A stretch of 64,000 nucleotides of DNA from Hawksworthiomyces lignivorus (taxonomy: Eukaryota > Ascomycota > Sordariomycetes > Ophiostomatales > Ophiostomataceae). The notes below the pieces were generated by a model. The model was not told the origin of the DNA, searched no databases, and saw only the letters and a list, made by a program, of their open reading frames with translations. The stretch spans positions 62,001 through 126,000 of the forward strand of contig NTMA01000054.1 in the NCBI GenBank assembly GCA_002917075.1, in the 5' to 3' direction. The translations under genes and the position numbers were made by a program. This document shows positions 21,101 through 30,566 of the stretch, in pieces; the first letter of the stretch is position 1; the number at the start of each line of letters is the position of its first letter.

Positions 21101-21995
21101 CGTACGTCGTGCGCGTGCGGCGCACGTGGTCAGCGCACGGCTTGCCGTCCTTGCCGCCGCCGCACGCAGAGGCGTCTGAGCCAGCAGCTCCAGCCGGCTC
21201 GTCATTTTCGCAAGCGCGCAGCGCCAGCCGGTCGAGACAGGCCTCATCGCAGCAGGGGGCCACCTTGCCGGCGCAGCAGTCGTACACGTCGGCGTCCTTG
21301 TCGTCATCGCCGCAGCCGTCTTTCTTGTCGCTCAGCGCCGCGCGTAGGGGTTCGCTGCAGCACGCGTCTTGGCACGGAACGGAAGCAGGCTCGACAGACT
21401 TGACCGCGCCGTCAGCACCGCAGTTGCCGCAGCAGCTGTCTTCATCGGCAGTGGCTTCGCTGTTGTCGTTCGCCTCTTCTGCCGACGCGGTGCAGCACGC
21501 ATCCTGGCAAGGCACTGGGACCGGCTGAGGCGGCTTGCAAGTCTTTTGGACCGAAACGACCGATGGAGCCTCGCCGCAGCAGCTACCACCACAGCTGTCT
21601 CCATCGTTCTCGGCGAGGCCCTGGGCTTCCTTGGCCGGTCCGCCGCAGCAACCAGCACTACAGCTGTCTCCGTCATCCTCGGCGAGATCCTGGGCTTCTT
21701 TGGCTGGTCCGCCGCAGCAGCTACCACCGCAGCTGTCTCCATTGTTCTTGGCGAGGTCCTGGGCCTCTTTGGCCGTTCCGCCACAGCACGCATCCGCGCA
21801 CGGCGCAAGAACCGCCTCGGACTGCTTTTCCGTTTCTTTGGCCGTCGTAGCAGGCAGACTCTCGTTGTCGCTCTCACAACAGTCGCTATAGCAGCCGTCT
21901 TCTTTGTCTTCGGTAACCGGCAGCTTCTCCGCAGCCGTGATCTTGTCTGAAGCTAAGGCTGGCGGCGGCCCGCAGCAACCAGAGCCACAAGCCAT
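18120..21995 (-). CDS. crpA-like: P1B-type copper/heavy-metal ATPase, CrpA-like, with Cys-rich N-terminus (1291 aa)
   Basis: A single-exon gene of 1291 residues. The start is the ATG at 21995 (MACGSGCC); the frame runs upstream only to a non-ATG codon. Residues 1-410 are extremely rich in CC, CxxC and CxxxCC motifs, with three tandem 23-residue repeats at 70-138. A heavy-metal-associated domain with MTCTGC is at 452-457. Then come P-type ATPase signatures: TGEALP at 801-806, the CPC metal-site motif at 913-915, the phosphorylated Asp in DKTGT at 957-961, the HP pair at 997-998 and GDGTNDA at 1180-1186. About eight transmembrane helices are expected. CPC plus HP places it with Cu(I)/heavy-metal exporters; the Cys-rich head and MACGSGCCGP start recall the CrpA copper-detoxification pumps of Aspergillus. 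It probably exports copper (and perhaps other soft metals) across the plasma membrane. Metal specificity is inferred. Confidence 0.93.
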   Translation of the reverse strand: MACGSGCCGPPPALASDKITAAEKLPVTEDKEDGCYSDCCESDNESLPATTAKETEKQSEAVLAPCADACCGGTAKEAQDLAKNNGDSCGGSCCGGPAKEAQDLAEDDGDSCSAGCCGGPAKEAQGLAENDGDSCGGSCCGEAPSVVSVQKTCKPPQPVPVPCQDACCTASAEEANDNSEATADEDSCCGNCGADGAVKSVEPASVPCQDACCSEPLRAALSDKKDGCGDDDKDADVYDCCAGKVAPCCDEACLDRLALRACENDEPAGAAGSDASACGGGKDGKPCADHVRRTRTTYAERLAALGCICRALAALGQESCCLPPRQRRATARSSSRGSSSAKAGCCGPSAKKKKKMQQKQQQQQQKQSACGAGCCSDGRGSCEIEPKPARPGSPDSCADSCCNEKTAGSPAAVTMTEISAVEAAQADAVDLEKGLLPAGREMDHVILSITGMTCTGCETKLNRTLGTHPMVRNLKTSLVLSRAEFDLVGSDAASAEDVMRHLERTTEFQCERVTNKGARLDLLVADDDSDDGFAAAAFVRRPWPDGVTDVRLVDKRTIHVQYDAQVVGARDLLGGQRGWGSGGPLRLAPLRPDPTLAAGSKHVRHVGRMTLLSAILTIPVLVLAWAPLRPRPIAYGAASLALATLVQVFVAGPFYPKALKAIVFSRVVEMDLLVVLSTSAAYVFSVVSFGYAVAGRPLATGEFFETSTLLVTLIMVGRYVAALARQKAVESISLRSLQAPTACLVAEDGGDGIAGSGGEGTEVDARLLQYGDTFRVAPDARIPTDGTVLSGTSEVDESMITGEALPVAKRPGAAVVAGSVNGAGALVVRLTRLPGDNTIATIAAMVDEAKLSKPAIQEAVDRVAALFVPAVVGLTLATFVVWIAVGVAVRHQPGSDAVVEALTYAITVLIVSCPCAIGLAVPMVLVIASGVAAERGVVFKSAAALEVAHRTAHVVLDKTGTVTEGRLAVARAWYRGSSSDAQADCALLLGLLAGIKHPVAAAVARHLRAQPGAASPAPISGQKTLPAKGVEGAAKGSGASLRAGNARWLRLTDHPVVQEILARGHSAFCFTVDDAVAAVFGLEDALRADAAATVRTLVARGIAVHLISGDDDGAVRAMAARLSIDAANVRAHCTPGDKRAYIQNLSGGRPTSSSSSSLSKHKNSSSAAAAAKQPVVLFCGDGTNDAVALAQATIGVHMHEGGTDVAQSAADVVLMRPHLAGLLTILAVSRKSMHRVAFNFGWSFVYNLFAILLGAGAFVHARIPPAYAGLGELVSVLPVIAAAVLLRWSKI
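21582..21788 (-). repeat. Three tandem 69-bp repeats inside the copper ATPase gene
   Basis: Three consecutive 69-base units encode 23 residues each, of the pattern CCGG-x-AKEAQ-x-LA followed by an acidic stretch and GDSC. They differ at a few positions only. The unit is a multiple of three, so gain or loss of copies keeps the frame. Each unit adds a CC pair and a further cysteine, giving more metal-binding thiols. Confidence 0.92.
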
Positions 21996-23132
21996 GCTTG
22001 ACACTTTTTTAGATATCAAATTCAGTTGCAATAATGAAGCGCGTATAATTGTATTGTTTTCAAAATAGTTGAGAGTGGAGAAAAAGCGGTAAGAAGAGGA
22101 CGGCTGCTCTTGCCGCGATAACAGACACTTGTAGACGCGGCTGGCAGATTAACCCCCACCTGATCATGGCTCCGTCTACGGAGAGCGCCAAGACGCATGA
22201 TGTGACGCCTGATCCTCTGCAACAGAAACGCCCTCAGACATTAATAAGTCAACCAACAGAAAATGCTAAGCAGTTTCTTTGCAGGTCTATAGCCCGTATC
22301 GTCATTATATTCTCGTGAAGTGCGATTTGCAACCAGGAAGAGAAAAGGTCGTCCAAATGCCACATCCAGGGATAGAGCTTGCAGACCACAAAACAACAAG
22401 GCTTCAGACCACATCAGCCTAACTGCACTGCTCCGAGCTGGCGATGACCAAGAAATACATTTCTTTTGTATTTTCATGATCGACATCCTTTCGTCGAGAC
22501 GTGTTGATCAACTTAATACGTGGAACATTAGCCTCTGGCATCCTTTCTCCGTCCAAGCAGGCGCTGGCGGTTCCCTGAGCTCTCAACTTCATTGTATATT
22601 TTCTAAATATCTTTAATTCAAAGCATTACGGTAGCAGAATTTTATCGAGAGTTGTTCACTCGACCGTGCTACCTTAGCTTGCAAGAAATACAACGGCCAA
22701 CATCTTTTGGCGAGGCGCACAGTAAGCTAGCCACTGTCTCATTCGATGTACAATCCCACTTCGTGTCTTCGTCGAAGGCCATCTTGCCTAGTAGCTCTCC
22801 TAAAGTCTTTGGATTGGAATCGCCTTTGTCCTTACCTCTTGGTATCTTAGTTCCGATAGATGCTTCCTTGTCAGCGCTGTCTGACTTTTTGCATCCCTCA
22901 GCGGTAGTTCATCCGTCGACAATGCGATTTAGCACGTCATCATTGCTCTATTGATAAAAGAAAATACCTTGTCAGTGCGTAGCTCTACGGCTAGGTTTTA
23001 GATAAATATTTGGCCATATCCCTCTTTAGGAATCAAGGTCTGCTTTTACTCTTCACAGCAGACTATCAAGAGCCACCATTACCTTAATTGCAGCCAAAAA
23101 AAAAAAATCAATCTGCTAACACAACGTCCAAC
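21996..23132. other. Intergenic region upstream of the copper ATPase
   Basis: Promoter region for the minus-strand ATPase and about 0.9 kb more without a supported gene. I did not recognise a certain copper- or metal-response element. Confidence 0.5.
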
Positions 23133-23360
23133 ATGAGCGGCTACTCCAATCACCAGCATGGGCAGGGCGAAAAAGTGTCGGCGCCTGGTCAGTACAAGAG
23201 ATGCTTAAGCACATCAGACGAGTATCGCCTCGCCCGGCCGCCATACCGAAATCTTCTTGGTATTCATTCTCACAGGTTATCAAGCACAAACTCTACCCAG
23301 ATGTCTTCAACGTCTGGGGCAGGCTTGAATAGCAAAGGCAATAAGCCAGAGAAAAAGTAA
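23133..23360 (+). CDS. Candidate small hypothetical protein (75 aa)
   Basis: An ATG in good context (CCAACATGAGC) opens a 75-codon frame. The peptide begins MSGYSNHQHGQG, a Gly/Gln/Tyr-rich start seen in small fungal proteins, and is Ser- and Lys-rich at the end. No domain is recognised. GTCAGT at about 23187 could be a donor, so a spliced model is possible. It could also be a chance frame. Confidence 0.27.
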   Translation: MSGYSNHQHGQGEKVSAPGQYKRCLSTSDEYRLARPPYRNLLGIHSHRLSSTNSTQMSSTSGAGLNSKGNKPEKK

Positions 23361-23625
23361 TGGAGCATATCTAGGCGGTAAAAGTTGGTCTTCGGCGCAT
23401 CTCGGGAAGCCACCATAGTTTAGAATAAGAGAGATTAGGTAGCCATGATTTAATTACGACTGCATTTTATGAATTGCTATGATATTTTCCTGCAAGCCTT
23501 TGAAGCTCGCTGCCAACTTTATGCATCCAAGCAGCGTACGAACTGATCCATGTCCTCATTAAGACTTAGTCTGTAACGGCTAATGCCGTCTTCTCCACGA
23601 CACTAGAGCTCATCTATCCATATTC

Positions 23626-25033
23626 TCACGCTGCTGCATATTCTTGTACAGATTCTCCATAAATCTTTCGTGCTTCAGCCAGCATAGCCTCCATGTCGTA
23701 GTTCCAGATCTTGTGGAACCTCCAGGTGATCTCGCGCGCAAATATGTTGGCATCTTTCCCTTTGAGCTCCTCTCGCCACTGGAACAGATCCACAGCATCC
23801 CGCGATGCTTGCACAAGCCACTGCGTGCGCTCGTGCCGTACGCTGCTGTAGGTGCGAAGAGCTGCTGTGGCCAGCTGGGTGAGGTTGGCTGCGTCGTCCT
23901 TCTTTGCAAATGCGTCGACGCTCCCCAAGAGGTCCGCCAAGACCAGCGCATCTTCGATGCCAAATCCGGCTCCCGCGCCGAGGTGCGGTCCCGACGCATG
24001 CGCAGCGTCGCCCGCCAAGGCGACGCGGCCCACGGCATACGACGGCACCGGGTGGTCCAGCATGTCAAAGATCGCCCACCGGTCCGGCTCCTCTGGGAGC
24101 AGGCTGACGACGCCGCGCGCGCAAGTCTGCCAGTCCGCAAACGCGCGCTCGGCCTCTTCGCGCCGGCCGCGGCGGGTCGTCTGGCGGGTGGCCGTGCCGC
24201 TGTCCTGCGAGACGGCGTCCTCTCCCTCCCCCTCCTCTCTCACCGCATTCTTCCACGGGTTGGGGTCCGACACGACCACCAGCACGTTCAGCATGCTGCC
24301 CATGGCTACCGGGTAGGTGATGGCGTGGGCCCGGGGGCCGTTGAACATGAACCGCGTCGACGCCCTGTGCTCGCCGACAGCTGCGCGCCCCGCCTCTATG
24401 GGCACGACGGTGCGGAAGCAGAACTGGTGCGAGTAACCGGCGCGGTACGCATCGCCAAACAGCAATGTGCGCACGCGCGACCACACTCCGTCGCAACCAA
24501 TGACTGCTGCTGTTAGATATGGCTCTGTACGTGCATTTCTGTGTGGACTGTGGCCACCCACCTACATCGGCCGTGGCCGTGGTTCCGTCTGCGAACTGAA
24601 GCTGGACAGGGCGGCCAGCGTCGCTGTCATGGCCGTCTAGCAAGCCCACTAATTCCTTTCGGAACTCAGCCGTTCCAGGCGGAACCAGTGCCGCCCATGC
24701 TTGCAGGACGTCTGACCGGCGGCCGCCCTGGAACCCGTCCTTGCCTAGGTACAGCTTGTACATGACGGCATCCGTGGCGTATCCATCGACCCATTGGAAG
24801 TAGTCTTCTCCGTTGGGAGTTACAGCCTTTTTATAAGTCGTGTGGATGGCCGGGTCGATCGCGAGCATAGCGGCCTCGGCGTTGGGGCTGAAGCCAATGC
24901 CGGCTCCAATCTCCGCGAAGCCCGCTGCTCGCTCGTACAGCGTGCAGGAGACGCCCCGCGTCCGGAGGCCGATAGCTAGAATAAGTCCAGTGATACCACC
25001 GCCAACAATCGCGACATGAAGATGTTGTGTCAT
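23626..25033 (-). CDS. FAD-dependent monooxygenase, salicylate-hydroxylase type (449 aa)
   Basis: Two minus-strand exons, 25033-24562 and 24503-23626, give 449 residues. The 58-base intron uses donor GTGGGT (the GTAGGT four bases upstream would break frame) and joins DV to VIGCDG. The FAD Rossmann motif GGGITG is at 11-16, the DG motif (GCDGVWSRVR) at about 160-169, and the second FAD motif GDAAHASGPHLGAGAG at about 322-337. This order defines group A flavoprotein hydroxylases. It would use NAD(P)H and O2 to hydroxylate or oxidise an aromatic or related substrate. It has no signal peptide, so it is cytosolic. It is divergent from the extended-SDR gene at 25482 across a 448-base shared promoter, which suggests co-regulation. 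The substrate is unknown. Confidence 0.92.
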
Positions 25034-25308
25034 TTTGTCGTGGGGCGGTAGGTAGACGCTAGTTTTAAAAAACGGGATCAAGTTTGTGTTTTCTTGGTCA
25101 TCCACTCCCTAAAACAAGATTGAAGCGTCCAAACGTATGTATGGAAGATGTTGCATCTCACTGCATAAGACGTTCATGCTGATAACCAAGAGATGTTCAA
25201 AATCTTGTGAAATAAAGAGGGTGAGATCCCAGAAAACTGCCTTGTACGACGAAACGGAAAAAATATATGTGAAATTCTCCAGTTCTTGTTCCGCCTCAAC
25301 CGCTGCCA

Positions 25309-25319
25309 CGGACTCCCGG
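25309..25319 (+). promoter_or_regulatory. CGG(N5)CGG direct repeat in the divergent promoter
   Basis: CGG-ACTCC-CGG lies between the FAD monooxygenase and the SDR gene. Zn2Cys6 dimers commonly bind CGG triplets at fixed spacing. The same spacing recurs twice in front of the P450. Chance occurrence is possible, as the pattern has only six fixed bases. Confidence 0.35.
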
Positions 25320-25481
25320 ACAGGCATCAGGGGACGTCCGGATTTTCGATTCAGAGCCCATTTCAAATTGAATTTGACATGCTTAACTTTTTCATTCATT
25401 ACAACAAAGCCTGATCAAAGATGTAGGTGCTTCCCTACATGTCTGGAATCGAAATAGCTTCTTTAATGCCATTCTCAAACC

Positions 25482-26820
25482 ATGGCAGGAAAGCAACCCG
25501 AGACTAAAAGAAAGGTTTTGTTGACTGGTGTGTTCATATCTCATAGAACTCGAAGCTTTTCATAGAGTAGTTAACTGATTTTATAGGCGGAACGGGCTTC
25601 ATAGCCTCGCATATTCTAGACGTCTTGTTAGAGCATGGGTAAGCTCCCGGAATGACATGTCGCGTGAGTACGAAGGACAGGAAACCAGAGAAACTAATTT
25701 TTTTTAAGATTTAACGTAGTAACCACCGTCCGGACAGAAAATAAAGGGCGGATGATTCTTGAATCTATCGACAAGAATCTCCGGCCGCTTGTATCATTTG
25801 TTCTCGTTGGCGACATTGCTGAAAAGGGAGCTTTTGATGAGGTTAGTCCGCAGATCAATGCGCACATGCTCGGTAATCACGATGACAACGCATGATTCTA
25901 ACTGGACTCAATCCCTGCAGGCAGTTCAGTCTGATCCTCCTTTCGACTCTGTCATTCATACAGCATCACCGTACAGCACCCGAGTGGATGACCCCGTGAG
26001 AGACTTTCTCGACCCGGCCATCCGTGGCACTACCGGACTTCTGCAGTCCGTGAAACAGTATGCACCACACGTAAAGCGAGTGGTACTGACGTCATCGTCA
26101 GCTGCGATGCTTAATCCTCATAACCACGCCGCCATCTATGACGAGTCAAGCTGGCGGCCGATGACATGGGCTGATGCCCAGCTGCCCCAGAATGCCTACG
26201 AAGCAAGCAAGGTATTTGCAGAACGAGCGGCGTGGGCGTTTGTCAACGGTAGCGACGACTGGGAGACGGCGACGGAGACGGCAACTTTGCCTACCAAGGA
26301 CAACGGCCCGGCCACCCACTTCGACCTGGCGGTTATCAACTGCACTTATACGTTCGGCCCTGTCCAGAAGTGGCTGTTGAGCCCGGATGCCATCAACGCG
26401 TCCAACCACCGGATTCGGGACCTAGTGCTAGGGCGCTGGTGTCGTACAGGCTCAGATGCAGGCTCAACCGCCGGCATGCCGCTCCCGACGCGGCCCGTGT
26501 TCACATGGGTGGATGTCCGCGACGTCGCACAGGCCCATGTCCGCGCGCTGCTGGTGCCCGAGGCCGGTGGTCGGCGATTCTACGTTGTAGGCGGCCACTT
26601 TAGCAACGGGCGCCTCGCTGCGATCGTCCGGACGCTCCACCCCGCCTTGGTAGCCCGAAACCGCATCCCGCCGGCGGACGAGACGCCGGACGACCTGCTA
26701 GCTAATGTCTATCAGTTCGACAACCGACGGTCACTGGATGTGCTAGGAATGGGACAGTACCGCAGTCTGAATGAGAGCGTGCTGGATACAGTTGATTCCA
26801 TTCTCGCTTTAGAAGGATAG
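25482..26820 (+). CDS. Extended SDR, NAD(P)-dependent ketone/aldehyde reductase (GRE2/DFR-like, 376 aa)
   Basis: Four exons (25482-25527, 25587-25638, 25709-25841, 25921-26820) give 376 residues; each intron has GT-AG borders and phase is kept. The three short leading exons encode the nucleotide fold: TGGTGFIA at 15-22, with the first intron inside the glycine motif. TSSSAA at 134-139 and the YEASK active-site Tyr/Lys at about 170/174 complete the extended-SDR signature. The family includes yeast Gre2 and dihydroflavonol reductase-like enzymes that reduce ketones or aldehydes with NADPH. The longest open frame at this locus starts at 25759 and would miss the cofactor site, so the spliced model is clearly better. 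It shares a promoter with the FAD monooxygenase. Confidence 0.92.
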
Positions 26821-28125
26821 CAAAGGGTTGTGAAAGATCACCGGAAAATGAGAGTCCGCCTAAGTGTCTAATTAGAGTGCAGAGAAGCGACAATTGTCTA
26901 CTTAGCTAAAAGAAATATCATCCGATGTTTGCTTCTCGAACACATGCCCAACGTAGTATTTAGTTACAACAATTAAAATTTTCTTTTTCCGCCGGAGGAT
27001 ACACACCATCTTTTGACGAAACCCCTGATTTTGTGTATCATGGGAGTAAAGAAAAAATATCGAAGAGATAAGATGGCTTCGAAGTGGACTCTCGTATGTC
27101 ATGGGAATAAGGTACACGGAGCTTCCTTTTTTTAGTGGAGTGTTCAGCAATCCACCAGATAGATATGGCTCTTTTGGTAAGTACAATACAGAACAGACAA
27201 AATAGACTAGGATACTGTAGAGGCTGAAGATTATCAGTATCGCAATGTGAAGGCGGTTTTCAATGCCATAGTTGGATATTTTGGTTAGACCGCCCCAGTT
27301 AGCCCAGATCCTTAGACGATCGCTGAAGAACTAAGATACTACGCAACCAGACCCTTGGGAGAGCCGGGCTGGTCTTGATTGAATCAGGATCCGAACTGAA
27401 TTTTTGGAGTACCCATGTCTCCCTTGTCTACTCCCTGGTCTTCCATAGCTGAGCATCGTTCGAAGATCGGTGCCAAAGAGAATTTCTTACATGGCGCAGA
27501 GGTTCATTCCTACGGAGTACTGCTGTTACAATTGTGGTCTGCCCTGGCTGCAATCCCAATAGCACCTAATTAACTGGCACCATAGCAATATATAGCTCCC
27601 AGGTCGTTTAGTGGTGAAGAAACCTCTCATTTCGAAATATTTGGAGACATGTATGTGTCCAGAGTCCGGCTATCCTTTTCCCGGCCTTAAAGAGGCTCTG
27701 GTTCTTTTCCCGGAACTCCATTTTCCTCATTCCAGAGATCATAGGACTTTAATAAATCTCCTTGAAAATCGAAGATGTTCGGAGTAGTATGCATCATACT
27801 CCATCCTGTGAATTCGACTCTGAGCAGAATAGCAGTAAGATATGGACAATATTTGGCATCTGCACATATTCGTAGATATTTTGACTTCGATCTCCTTGTC
27901 CTGCTATTGCAACCCCCTCATACTTCATGGCTTTGAATCTGTGCTGTCTGTCTGCCATATGTAATAGGACAAAATTACTCCAAAAGGCCCCGCTGTAGAC
28001 CCGCTTAGCACGTCCTCTTCTCCGTACGAAGTGCTGGCGGCACCCTTTTTGTGTCTGTTTTCTCACCCCGAGTACAAGTAGGGTACCTCTTCCCCGTGGG
28101 GTCCGGTATTAGTGAGGGGCCTAGA

Positions 28126-28136
28126 CGGAACGTCGG
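28126..28136 (+). promoter_or_regulatory. CGG(N5)CGG direct repeat upstream of the P450
   Basis: CGG-AACGT-CGG, followed three bases later by another CGG (28140-28142). It is about 580 bases upstream of the P450 start and has the same spacing as the site in the monooxygenase/SDR promoter. Confidence 0.35.
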
Positions 28137-28338
28137 AATCGGCGACGCTCAATGTACTGTAGGTGATAGCGTAGTAATCCTCTGAACTCGCTAAATTAGA
28201 GAACACTAATATTCTGTCTGATTTTGGCACACTTTGCATAAGTTCGAGCGGAGAAGCTGGGAGTCGACTGACATTGCGGTGGTCGTTATTGGCTAGTGGG
28301 CCAAGTACTCGGTGGACAGCGATGGCTCACTGGATCAT

Positions 28339-28349
28339 CGGAGTGTCGG
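28339..28349 (+). promoter_or_regulatory. Second CGG(N5)CGG direct repeat upstream of the P450
   Basis: CGG-AGTGT-CGG, about 370 bases upstream of the P450 ATG. Confidence 0.35.
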
Positions 28350-28514
28350 AAATGTTGACACTGTGATCTCCCCTGGTTTTGATTTTCCCCGTTCCGTCCC
28401 CGTCTTAGTGCTCGAGTCCCTTTTCCGCACCCATATGGATAGAGTATCATGCTAACAATTATTTCCATTTGCCATGCTTCCGTGAAGCTCTAGCGTAGAC
28501 GTGTGTGGGGAGGA

Positions 28515-28542
28515 CCAATGTGGAGGGATGTTTACGTATAAA
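28515..28542 (+). promoter_or_regulatory. CCAAT and TATA boxes of the P450 gene
   Basis: CCAAT at 28515-28519 and TATAAA at 28537-28542 stand about 200 and 170 bases before the ATG at 28713. They make a plausible core promoter. Confidence 0.45.
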
Positions 28543-28712
28543 GACGCCGAGCGCCCCAGAAGCATCACAATGGCTTGAAGCGGTGGCATTCACATCGACT
28601 GTCCTTTATCACTCTAGGTTTTGTCACATCTGCTGTCTTCTCCGGAGAAAAGACAGGCAAGACTACTTTCATTTCCGCTCTGATCTTATCCTTTTGCTTA
28701 TCCACCACCGCC

Positions 28713-30566
28713 ATGGACCAAATCCCGCTCGACGCCATCATTGAGCGCCTGAAGCTGGCTGGCACGGCTGTTGCCGGCATTACACTCGCCTACCTCTTGG
28801 TGCTCTCTATCTACCGCCTCTATTTCCATCCCCTTGCGCGGTTCCCCGGCCCAGTTTTCAATCGCATCTCATGGATCCCTGGCGTTATATGGACTCTCCA
28901 AGGCCGCATGCCCATGGAGACCCGGAAACTACATGATAGATATGGTCCCGTAGTGCGACTCTCGCCCAACGAGCTAGCCTTCAATTCCGTACAGGCCTGG
29001 ACAGATATCTATGGCCACAAGATTGGCCGCTTGGATCTTGAGAAAGACCCCATCCATGTCGGTGCCGTCGATCCTGTTCCCGGCGTCTCCACCATCAGCA
29101 TGGCAGACCGCGACAACCACGCCCGCCAGCGCAAGGCACTGTCATATGGCTTCTCCAAGAAAGCTCTGTGGGAGCAGGAGTCCATTCTGCAGAACTTCAT
29201 CGACCTGCTCATGAACCGCCTGCACGGCTTCGCCGCCACGGGCGAGTCCTTTGACATTGTCAAGTGGTACAACTTTTTGACCTTTGACGTGATTGGCGAT
29301 CTTAGCTTCGGCGAGTCTTTCGGGTGTCTGGAGCGCGGCGACTTCCACTTCTGGATCCATCTGATTTTCCAGGCTGTCAAGGCCGGTGCCATCGAGCAGG
29401 CCAGCCGCCGGTTTGCCACGCCCGGCTCGTGGCTGCAGAAGCGGATTCAGAAGGCGTGCCAGGGCAGCCTCAGCAAGCAGCGCGCCGACCACCTGTCCTA
29501 CAGTCGTGAGAAGGTTATGCGGTGGGTTTTCTCCGAGACGAGTTCCTCATGCTGCTCCACGCAGGATCTCATCTAACTTTCTCCAGCCGTCTGCAGGACT
29601 TAAAGAGCGACCGCCGCGATTTCATCTACTACATCCTCAAGCAGGGCGAGCACTACGACCTGTCCCAGAACGAAGTTATTGTGAATGCTGCCCTGTTCAT
29701 GTGAGTTGTCCATCCCTTTGTTCCGTCGACACTACTTGGCGCGTTCTCCTCGCTAACTCTGTACAGTGTTGCTGGCAGCGAGACCACTGCCAGCTCCCTG
29801 GCAGCCGTCACCAACTTCCTGCTCAAGAACCCGCGCTGCTACGAGAAAGCAAAGGCCGAGGTCCGTGCTGCGTTCAACTCGGAAGACGAGATCATCGTCA
29901 GTGCTATGGAGGGCCTCACGTACATGAACGCTTGTCTCGAGGAGGGCCTTCGCATGTTTCCGCCAGCCCCCATCGGCTTCCTGCGCACCATTCAGGAACA
30001 GGGCGATGTCGTCGATGGCCATCATATTCCGGGCGGTGTAAGCGATCCCGCTCCTGGAATTGTTGTCTGCTTGCCTTGCTCTTTCTTTTGAGCTTCTGCT
30101 AACGTCCTAGACCGCCGTGTCCGTCAGCACGTGGTGTGCCAGCCACTCGGCTGCCAACTTTCGCAACCCCGACGAGTTTATTCCTGAGCGCTGGATCGAC
30201 TCGGCCTATGACTCTGACAACAAGCTGGCCAGCCGCCCATTCTCTCTTGGCCCTCGCGGCTGCATTGGCAAGGAGTATTTCACACCTTTTCTCCTCCCGC
30301 ACACATATATATATATGTACATCCGTAGCTGATAATCCAGCCTTTCTTATATGGAGCAGCGGCTGACGCTCGCGCGCATCCTCTGGAACTTTGAGCTGGC
30401 TCTGACCGACGAGGCCCACGAGTGGGACACCGAGGACAACATGAAGAACATGAAAGCCTACAGCACGTGGCAGAAACCGCCCCTGCACGTCAAGCTCACC
30501 GACCGCAACATGCAAAACAGCAAGTACTGGAAAGCTCAGAACGAGAAGGCAGCCGCGAAGGCATAA
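28713..30566 (+). CDS. Cytochrome P450 monooxygenase (527 aa)
   Basis: Five exons (28713-29521, 29587-29700, 29767-30037, 30111-30274, 30341-30566) give 527 residues, a normal P450 length. The ATG at 28713 (CCGCCATGG) opens with an N-terminal membrane anchor at about 14-34 followed by the proline-rich hinge HPLARFPGP. The I-helix AGSETT is at 310-315, ExxR at 367-370, PERW near 423-426 and the heme loop FSLGPRGCIGK with Cys449. The last intron falls right after the heme loop and contains a TA-repeat. The sequence resembles fungal secondary-metabolism P450s (CYP3/CYP5-like, isotrichodermin-hydroxylase type), which act at the endoplasmic reticulum with NADPH-P450 reductase. Substrate unknown; neighbours suggest a tailoring role. 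Confidence 0.95.

Larger units (their letters stand above)
26821..28712. other. Intergenic region upstream of the P450
   Basis: About 1.9 kb, AT-rich on the left, without a supported gene. It holds one TACGGAGTA (27511-27519) and, nearer the P450, two CGG(N5)CGG sites, a CCAAT box and a TATA box. Confidence 0.55.

Noticed and set aside
18010..21528. Several frames of 160-490 codons on both strands over the copper ATPase
   Set aside because: The ATPase frame carries all diagnostic motifs; the others are shadows created by high GC and the repeat.
25759..26820. Unspliced 353-codon reading of the extended-SDR gene
   Set aside because: It lacks the nucleotide-binding motif; the four-exon model restores TGGTGFIA and full length.
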